DNA of 64,000 nt from assembly GCA_021234155.1 (NCBI GenBank), contig JAJEKV010000146.1, forward strand, positions 1,178,001-1,242,000, read 5' to 3'. Shown in pieces: positions 55,627-64,000 of this stretch. Each line of letters begins with the position of its first letter. Position 1 is the stretch's first letter. The DNA is from Isoetes taiwanensis. Lineage: Eukaryota; Streptophyta; Lycopodiopsida; Isoetales; Isoetaceae. The notes beneath the pieces are model-generated. The model did no database searches and was not told the DNA's origin. It saw only the letters and a program-made list of their open reading frames with translations. The position numbers and the translations under genes were made by a program.

Positions 55627-58600
55627 ATGGCCACATGCAGCATTTCACCCATCTGGATGAACCTCCAGTCGTCTCTTTTTGGGCAACAAAATCCAGGTCT
55701 GGTTCTATCATGTACGCGTGTTCTTTGTGGGAGGAATTATATTTCACTAAGGCAATATCAATGCAAGAAGTCATCGTGGGCAATAAACAGAATAAAATGG
55801 AATTGTTCCTTTGACGAGAGGTTAAATGGAGTTCAAGGGTCTGGCGTTGGAAAAAGTGCAGCAGAGGAGACCTTAGAGATGCTTGAATGGCCAAGGCTTC
55901 GTTCTGCAGTTGCAAATTTTGGTAGCACAGAAATTGGAAAAGCACGCATTCGGGTATTCTGCCTTTCATATACATTGTCCGTTACAATGGACTACTCGTT
56001 GAATTGGTTAATTCTTGTTGCAGAGTCTCACCTTACCTGACAGTATCCAGGAAAGTGAAAAACTAATTGCTGAAACACGTGCAGCTATAGAGTTTGATTC
56101 CCTTTATGGAGGAGTTCTAGATCTTGGATCCCTTCAAACTGAGATGGCACTTATTGTTTCAATTTCATGTTGGGCAACTTTGTCGGATAGGAAGGAGCGC
56201 TAAAGCCTTGTTTATCGTAATGTTATCAGGTAAAATCTGGTTTGGAGAGAGCTGAAAAAGGAATAGTATTAACTGCCAAGGAGGCATTCGCTGTATCAGC
56301 TGTGCTAGAAGTAAGTCTGTCGTTGAGGAGATCACTTCGATCATGTTTCCAAGAAAACAAAGAAAAGCAGGGTATTCTTCAGCCCATAACTGATATGGTG
56401 AGTGTGCTAACTGACAGCATTTTAAGGTACATAATGAAGATGCAAGCATTGCTGCGAATTTCTTAAATCTAAACCGAGGATGTTGTTTTGGGTTCATATC
56501 TCTAGATGGAAAATCAATTGAATTTAGAGTGGATCTAGACGTTGAAAAGCTTTATTTCATGTTGTTTCTTATGTTCTATTTTTCCTATGAGTATCATTAT
56601 TTATTTGTATAAAAAGCTATCTAGACCTAAATTCCTCATTTTGCAATGACATCCAAGAAGTGTCATTAATCACATTTCTTCGTTCTGTAGGCTGTTCTCA
56701 TTGGCACTACATATGATGATATTATAAGGTTGATTAGGAGTGTCGTGGATGAGGATGGTTTTGTGAAAGATAATGCGGTATTTCTCTTACAATTTATTTA
56801 AAGTGTCTCTTTCCGGCCATTAGTTATCAATTTCAAAGAAACTAGATTGCTATGTTGACACTGGTTTAGTAATTATGGAAGCTTTTGCTTGGCAGAGTTC
56901 GGAATTAAAAAGAGCTCGCGCAGAGGCGCAATCTATAGAAAGGAAGGTATTCGTAATGTGCTTCTACGTATTTGCTAAATGTGAGGCCTATTTCTTTACT
57001 AATGGGGAATAATATATCCTAAAAAGTTAGTCATGCGCATGTTTTGGACACATGAAGAAATTTGAATGATAAAATGATGACTAGGAACATTACGATAACA
57101 TGATGACCGGGAACATTCATACATATACCATGCAGGGTTTTGGAGATCTCAATAAAATCACATATAATAAGTTTTGACAAAACATGATAGACCTTCCACA
57201 ATTAAGGCAGAGTTGGTTGTGGCAGACCTAAAAGCTGCTTCAAATAGATTTTTAACTACATGCAGAAACCTAGAAAGGCCCAGAAACTTGTATGCAAGGT
57301 GAAGAAGAGCCTCCATGGTTCGGAACATCCCAATAAGGTTCATGTCAATCATCAACTTCCCATGACTATGATAAGAAGTTGCTTATAACAGGGATCAATG
57401 TGAGTCAGTCAAACAGTCTCTGATCCAGACGTTGGAGTCTTAGCAGGGTCTACTTCTAAAGAAAAGTTTCTCTCTGATCTGGTTTAGAAATATAAGATGC
57501 AGATTGGGGATTTCTTAAAGCATAACTTCCTTCCAAGGTTTATGTAGAATCCAGGGTGGAAGGAGCAAAGCATTCATTAGCGTAGGAAAGGTGATACTGT
57601 TACTGAATTCATTATCACCTCTCGATTGGAATTGGATTTAGATCTGTCCAGAGTATGTTTGCCTCTTGCACATAAGAAATCAACGTGTTTCCCAAAGTTA
57701 ACTAGCAAGTACCTTTCAGACTGGGTTGCTTACAGCTTTACTTCTTTCACATCCATAGGATCAACTAAAGAATATGAAATAGATGCGAAGGAAGCAAGAC
57801 ACTCAAGTTAGGCACTCTGGTTTGACCTAATATGGAATTCGTTTACTCTGTTCAGTTTATATGGAGTATGCCTATACAGTACAGCTAGGTTCTGTACATA
57901 GCACACAAGATTGAATGACCCAGACATCATATTGGAAATAGTTGTACTTTAGTCTGGAAATGTGTGTGCTAAGACATTATTTCTATGCCATCTTTTTTTT
58001 TTGTTTGGAGTAACTAAGCAATATTGCTCACAGCACATTATTGTGTGTTATGATTTCAGCTACAGGAGGTCCTGAAAAATATAATCCGAGAAAAAGTTGG
58101 ATCTGAAGCAGCTGGCCAGGTCATTTTGATAAAAATACGTACAAGTATTTACATTGTTTCTTGAAAGGATGTAAGCAAAAATGCATTTCTTATCATAGGT
58201 TGCAAATATAAATGGAAGATTATGCATTTCAATGGCAGTAGATAATGCCCAGGACGTACCTGGCTTATTTTTGCAGAGGTCAGTGCATCTCTAGTGTAGT
58301 CAATCTAAAGCAGAACCTGAATATTTAAACTGAATAATTAGCGAGTGCCTTATCAAGTATTTGGGGGCTTGGTAGTCAGCAGTTGTGTGGTTGCTAGTTC
58401 ATGCAACGTCGGGCACACGTTTACTAGTTATTTCTTTATAAAGGAAGTTGCGACTATCATGGTATAACATGGTAACAGTTTACAGCTCAGAGAGCGGGTT
58501 GATGGCATACATTGAGCCATTAAGTGCAGTTCCTTTGAATAACGCGTTAGGGGAGGCTCAAACTGCTGTGATTCAAGCAGAGTATAGTGTACTTTCCACA

Positions 58601-61600
58601 CTCACAAATAAGGTGAGCTAACTAATAATGTTTATAGGATCATATCTTCATAAGGTCTCATGAGGACAGAAATAGTGTTGCAGGTTTTGCCTTTTCTGGA
58701 TGACATTAATATGGCATTGGAGTTCCTTGTTTCCTTCGATGTGGTAAATTTTATTACTATATGCCAATGTGTCCTGGAAAGTTTCATAAAGACGCCCCTT
58801 TTTTTTGAAGGATATATCATAAAACACATGAAAACATGAGTACCTGAAGTCAATCAATTATCAATTTATAATACATTGAAACAACATCTTTTATTGAAGT
58901 AACTAAATTTTATTGGTCACTGGTCAAGGAATTATTGTAAAGCCAGATTTCTAGTTTCTTTGCAATGAGCGCTGATATGTCTGGCATCATTGCACTTTGC
59001 TCTTGTGCTAAATGATAGGTGACAAACGATGTCACATCTTCCATCTGTAGTGTCTTTATAAGAGTTATGAGATTTAAGTTTGGACTCGAGATTTTAATGC
59101 TAACTTTCCTGTTTTTCCCGCAGATAATGGGGCGTGCTAAGTATAGTTTATCAATGTGTGGAACAATGCCTATCTTCATACAAACAGCGGAAAGACCCAA
59201 TAGACTACCCAATAGTAGTGAAGAGAATAGTATCACTACTGAAGAGAACACTGGTGAAGCTAAAAGTAAAGAGTATCTTGTCCACTTGCGTGGACTGAAA
59301 CATCCTCTACTTCTACAGCAACATCGTGAATTTGTAAAGACTGCAAAAGAGAAGTTGAAGTCCCAAGAAAAAGTAAGTGCATTTTCTGGTCCACACTTAT
59401 AGATTTCTATATGTTGACCTTGCTATAACTTTATCCGATGATGAATACCAGTAACTATAGATAGCATGCATCCTAAGTCTAGACATTGCACATGATGCTT
59501 TTTTTTCTTTTGTGTCCTTTAAAATTCGAACTTGTTGTTGTTGGTTGACAGTGAATGACTAATAAGACATGAGTCTGGGGTCTTATTCCAATTTCCTAGT
59601 CTGATACATCTCTTCAATCAAGGACGATCAAAAGTAAACTGCTTTGTTAGTCAGCTTTGTAAGGCAAAAGAGCACCATCATGGTGTCTTTGAAATGACCA
59701 ATAGGATAAGAATGCTAGTGAGTTTTCACCATTGTTAGCTACTGCAGCTGCGCATAGGGCATATATTTTTCGGGCTGGGTGGAGGAACCTGTCTCTCAAA
59801 TGATGGTTTGGTGAATATGATCAGCATTGATAACCTGACTATAAACCAATAGATACTAAATTACGAGCATATGATGTAGATTTGGTCCTAAATAAAATAT
59901 TTGCAAGGATGGAATACATTGTGTAAGAAGCTCCTTTGACACAAATGACGTCTTCAAGGAAGTAGGCTTGTAAGAGATAGCCACTATCAAAACTTAAATG
60001 ATCCAATTCAAATATCTGGAATAACATGCCATGCATATATGTCACTAATAAGGTCTCTATTAGGTTTTGAGGCAGTTGAAGTCACGTCCAGGAGTTACGA
60101 CCGATATTCTGGACAAAGCAGCTTTAGATGTACTGGAAGCAGAGAGAAATGTGAGTCAGATGAATTACGTAGATTGGTGTCTTGGTTTGTAGTACATGAA
60201 CTAAGCTTTTATATTTCATTTGCACTTTAGCTTGTGATAGCAAAAAGCATGGTGCCTATACCAGTTGACGTCTGTATAAGACGGAAGATAAAGGTAGTCA
60301 CAATCACGGGACCAAATACTGGGGGAAAAACAGCTACAATGAAAACCATTGGTTTGGCTGCACTTATGGCAAAAGCAGGTACATATCTCTGGCTCTTTCA
60401 AGGAATCTGAATCCAATCTACGCTTTGCTCATGTGAGGCTTTCTTGATGCTGAAAAAATGTGTTAAAGGCCTGGCTTGAATATGTTATTCGCTATGCATT
60501 TCATGCAATCAATCTATGCCAGCAGCAATACTTCTACATTGTGCAGTATTATGAAGCAGAAACAGCTATCGATAATCGTTTGTGGCAGTCCTATTGCAAG
60601 TTTATGTTAAATTCTGCACGTTTTGCCATGAATATCAGTGCTCGCAGTTCCCAATTGAAGGAAAAGTCAAACACTAAAAAACAGTGGGTTGAATGTGTGT
60701 CTTGTCTACCGTGCATACCTATGCAGCAAACCTTGCATTCAAAACAGAACTAATAGATTTTGCCATTGATTGAGCTTCTACTTGGATGCATTATGAAATA
60801 ATGATTTTTTTTTGCCATAGGTTTATATATTCTAGCAGATGAGCCAGCATGTATTCCTTGGTTTGACTCCATATTTGCGGACATAGGAGACGAGCAATCG
60901 CTCAGTCAGTCTCTGTCTACCTTTTCAGGCCATCTTCATCGTGTTAAGGCAAGGATGCTTTTGATTCTCTTGTTATATTTAGCAGCTCACTCTGTGAAAT
61001 ATAAGTTGAAATCCTGTATTGTTTTACTAGCCTTGATGAAAGAACATAAGAGTGCTAACTGCATTGACATAAGAGTTCCTGCATTCAATTGTATTTTGCA
61101 TTTTAAGTTTTATAATTGATAGCTGAGATGTGAGAAATAAGAAACAATATGGGGTTTCATGCCTGTTTGTGAATTGGTCATATATGACAGGAACCACCTT
61201 TCGTATATTGGCAATGCTTGTACCCTTTGCTGGAGTTCAATTTTCTCTAGTATATTAGAGAAATTTAAAGGACTTTAAGTTCCTGACAAGGTTTAAATTA
61301 GCTGCAAACTTTTGTAAAATTTCATGGCACTTCAAGGTATCATATTTATAATAGGCTCAGCCTTAAATGACATGTCATTATGTCCCGTTTATCATTTTCC
61401 AACATGCACTATTTGTTTATATAACATTCTAATATCATTGAGCAATAGGTAGTCGAAGTGATAGACAATTGAGTCATATTTGTGCATTCAACTTGTCTAT
61501 TTATTAATCCAAAATAACCTCATATGCCCCTCACATGGTGGGGTTTTGATCACACTGTGTTGTAACTTAAGAAATTTACTTCATAATTACTAAGTTATGT

Positions 61601-63541
61601 AATTTGAATCTTCCGAATGCTTCACACTTTCTAATTCTAGATGCATAGATGTAGTTGCTCTTTGCTCTGCAAGTCCTTCCAACTCCTGTTGGTTTAAGGA
61701 TTTTATATTGTGTATGATAGATAGTTAACAGTTTTTTATGTGGCAGCTAATTAATAGTTCTTCTTTTTCAGCGCATCAAATACGAGTCGACTGAAAATTC
61801 CTTGATTTTATTAGATGAGGTAATGGATTTGCACCCTGATGCGATTCTGGAGGGATGCATCATTGATGACCACTTCTAAGTCAGTTTTTTTCCCCAGGAT
61901 TAAATTCGATAAGATAAAAAATCGAATTGGGTGAAAAGGAGCATAATTTTTTTTAATCTTATTGCAGTTATTAACCTTTTTAATAACTCAAATGGATGCA
62001 TTAATCCCCAATTTGAAATGTCATGCACTGACAGAACTGCAACTTTTTAAGTAGTAAGTGTGGAATCTGGGTACTAAAATTTTGTCTACAGGTTGGTGCT
62101 GGCACAGACTCATATGAAGGGGCTGCATTGGGGATGGCATTGCTCGAGTCATTTCTAGAAACTGGTGATGGTGGCTCGTGTTTGACAATTGCTACAACAC
62201 ATCACCCAGAGCTGAAAACATTGAAGTACAGGTGATGCAATAGGGTCAAAATGAATTTGAGTTCATCATTCAAGTACACGTGATTCAGTAGAGTCAAAAT
62301 AGATATAAGTTCATCATTCAAATACAGGTGATGTTGTAGAGTCAAAATGAATTAAGATTTCATGTACATGCTGTATCATATCACTAAAGTCGTCATTGTC
62401 ATTCTCAGCGATGGCAGATTTGAAAATGCTTCAGTTGAGTTTGATGATGAAAAGCTAAAGCCAACATTCAAGCTTCTTTGGGGAATTCCAGGTACTTAAG
62501 CGCATGCTGTAAATGGCTTTATTTTCAAATCCTGCCATATGTCGTTCACATTTTAATTCTTCTACAGAATCCCCATGAAGATTCACTAGTATTTTCTCTT
62601 TCTTTTGAATATAACTTCTTTCATGTGTGTTCTTGTATAACTACTACAAGAAATAATCTAATTTGTTTCTATGTTTAATCTATGCTCATGCTTATCTAGG
62701 AAGGTCAAATGCTCTAAACATTGCTGAAAAGTTGGGTTTACCAAAGGAGATAATCAGAGAAGCGCAGAAATTACATGGATCCACAAGTGCAGAATTAAAC
62801 GAGGTAAGAACAAACGTGAACTAATAATCGAATTCGAGGGAAAATAATACATAGACATGCCAGCTAAGTATGTGCAACGACCAATAAGTAAACCCATGCC
62901 CATGCAATGGACCAATTAATTAGTTATTTTACGTCTAGCAGGAAGCAGCCTTGTAAAAGACAAGAAATCATCAAGGCAGACAAAATCAGAGCTCGATCAA
63001 CCTTACTATAAACAGAAGAACATGTCACCCTCGTTTTCAACAAAAAGGGTGTCAAATTTCTATATTCGTTGACAATTAGAAAGAGCATATTAATGTTTAT
63101 ATCAACGGCCAGATCAGATCATATACAATCTCCACAGCCTTATAGTTTATTCTGCATCTACTCTACTCACGTCATCTACCAGTTATTTTTAAACTGTTCT
63201 AAAAGATATGTTCCGCTTGTTTAGGTGATTGAAGAATTAGAGGAAGCAAGGCAAGTTTTTGACAGTTGCATAGCCGATGGAGAACAATTGCTTAGGTAAT
63301 TCTAGTTATTTCATCACTAATAGTCTTATAAAATCGAGAAGTTTATTGCACGTCATTCTTTAAATTGGGCTGATTATGCAGTGAAACAAAGCAGCGTTGC
63401 ATTGCACTATCTAAAGCTACTTCTGAATTGCAAAGGCAAGCATCAGCGTTGAAGCTGAATACTGTTAATCAGCTGGCAGCAGAAGAAGCAATGGCACGTT
63501 CTACCCTGGGCAAACTTACGAGGGAGGCGAAACGTGCTTGA
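55627..63541 (+). CDS. MutS2-like DNA mismatch-repair family ATPase (plastid-type), 19 exons
   Basis: Exons: 55627-55953, 56024-56143, 56230-56397, 56691-56777, 56896-56946, 58060-58119, 58199-58278, 58486-58612, 58684-58743, 59124-59372, 60064-60150, 60231-60378, 60821-60948, 61772-61819, 62092-62231, 62409-62491, 62700-62803, 63225-63295, 63382-63541; about 765 residues, phases agree. A likely transit peptide covers residues 1-60, then AEETLEMLEWPRLRSAVANF, the MutS2 N-terminus. Core domain: GRLCISMAVDNAQ, SGLMAYIEPLSAVPLNN. Walker A is GPNTGGKTATMKTIG (60315-60359), Walker B is NSLILLDE with VGAGTDSYEGAALG, and ATTHHPELKTLKY follows. MutS2 proteins bind branched DNA or stalled ribosomes in bacteria; plant forms are thought organellar. 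No Smr nuclease domain precedes the stop. Intron 13 is GC-AG. The donor of intron 2 is not canonical, so that junction is uncertain. The first 20 codons lie in the palindrome arm. Confidence 0.88.
58288..58427 (+). mobile_element. Mini-Helitron candidate, 140 bp, in MutS2 intron 7
   Basis: It begins TCTCTAGTGTAG after an A and ends GCAACGTCGGGCACACGTTT then ACTAG before a T. GTTGC...GCAAC gives a weak hairpin close to the end. It fills two thirds of a 207 bp intron, 9 bp after the donor exon, without touching splice sites. It shares the GCAACG(C/T)CGGGCAC/CTAG terminus with 28938-29080. Confidence 0.5.
60949..61771. other. MutS2 intron 13 (GC donor)
   Basis: The donor is AAG|GCAAGG and the acceptor TTTTTCAG. 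Reading frame and conserved protein sequence across the junction (HLHRVK|RIKYESTENS) support it. Confidence 0.75.
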
Positions 63542-64000
63542 TCAACGATCAGTCGAAATCCACAAAGATATAACAAAAGATACCATAATTTAGATGCTTC
63601 AAAACTGTAGGTCGTAGGACATAGTGAACACGTGTAAAATATTCAAATTCTATATGCTATAGTATAGAATACGCGAACTTTGGGAGTCCAACCTGCAACA
63701 ATTAAGAGCTTTATTTTCTCAATTTCATGGGATGAATATGGCTTCATAAACTTTCAATGTCTGAGTTTGGTATTATGGGAGGTACTCTCTCGCATGGTGT
63801 GGACTATGATTCCGGTCATGTATAGTATGTGAAACAATATGTTTTGCAAGGTTAGAGTAGCTTGTTTGCATTTAGTGGTCATGTTATCTTTTTATAGGTT
63901 TTTAGACTGTATTTCGTTTGCATTGGTGAGGGGCCGTTTTCTTAGGGCATAGATAAGAGTGCATGCCCCTTTCTTTTTCCAACACGGACGGCAACAGCTC
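63542..64000. other. MutS2 3' flank
   Basis: Contains no further MutS2-like or Smr coding sequence. No clear poly(A) signal is decisive. Confidence 0.5.

Larger units (their letters stand above)
54489..55689. repeat. 1.2 kb nested palindrome overlapping the MutS2 5' end
   Basis: Outer arms are 54489-54759 and 55417-55689 (about 271 bp each, closely matching). Inside are two 121 bp MITEs in opposite orientation, a GC-rich palindrome between them and a separate 127 bp foldback. The right outer arm holds the MutS2 5' UTR and about its first 20 codons. The left arm holds a diverged inverted copy of the same sequence. Minus-strand ORFs within it are fortuitous. Confidence 0.85.

Overview
The window is nuclear DNA of a land plant. 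It holds a spliced, intron-rich plastid-type MutS2 gene, PPR, RabGAP/TBC, receptor-like kinase, acetyl-CoA carboxylase and XB3-type RING fragments, an RPA70 homologue, Helitron helicase and Ty1/copia remnants. A non-L1 LINE with an animal-like ORF1 and a Crypton/ZMYM-type tyrosine recombinase (YR) gene, both unusual for seed plants, make me favour a seedless plant such as a fern. This lineage call is inference only.

Layout. 0-11 kb: decayed pieces (copia pol end with start of an LTR, ACCase fragment, receptor-like kinase pseudogene on the minus strand) and one uncharacterised 234-codon ORF at 6599. 11-16 kb: a degenerate non-L1 LINE whose 3' hairpin also occurs just upstream of its 5' end, ending in a long (TC)n tract. 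17-28.3 kb: RabGAP/TBC exon remnants at 17.2 and 28.1 kb, separated by a two-unit tandem repeat (17638-22684) and by a 4.5 kb inverted-repeat element with G-rich tandem arrays at both ends (23.28-27.80 kb). 30.06-37.09 kb: a 7.0 kb L1-type LINE with a perfect 17 bp target-site duplication and four ORFs, two of which I do not recognise. 38.5-47.6 kb: interleaved direct repeats, a Helitron helicase C-terminus joined in frame to a PPR segment, more PPR pieces, an XB3-type RING remnant, a tRNA-like SINE candidate and an intronless frameshifted RPA70 gene. 50.9-54.5 kb: a spliced but decayed YR gene bounded by short inverted repeats. 54.49-55.69 kb: a 1.2 kb nested palindrome whose right arm runs into the first codons of MutS2. 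55.6-63.5 kb: MutS2, which I resolve into 19 exons, apparently intact except for one missing canonical donor.

The most novel part is 50.88-55.69 kb: the YR gene, a roughly 45 bp GC-rich motif on both of its sides, two inverted 121 bp MITE copies, two foldbacks, and an inverted copy of the MutS2 5' end. MutS2 is the only gene I regard as probably functional; the RPA gene and the 6599 ORF are open questions.
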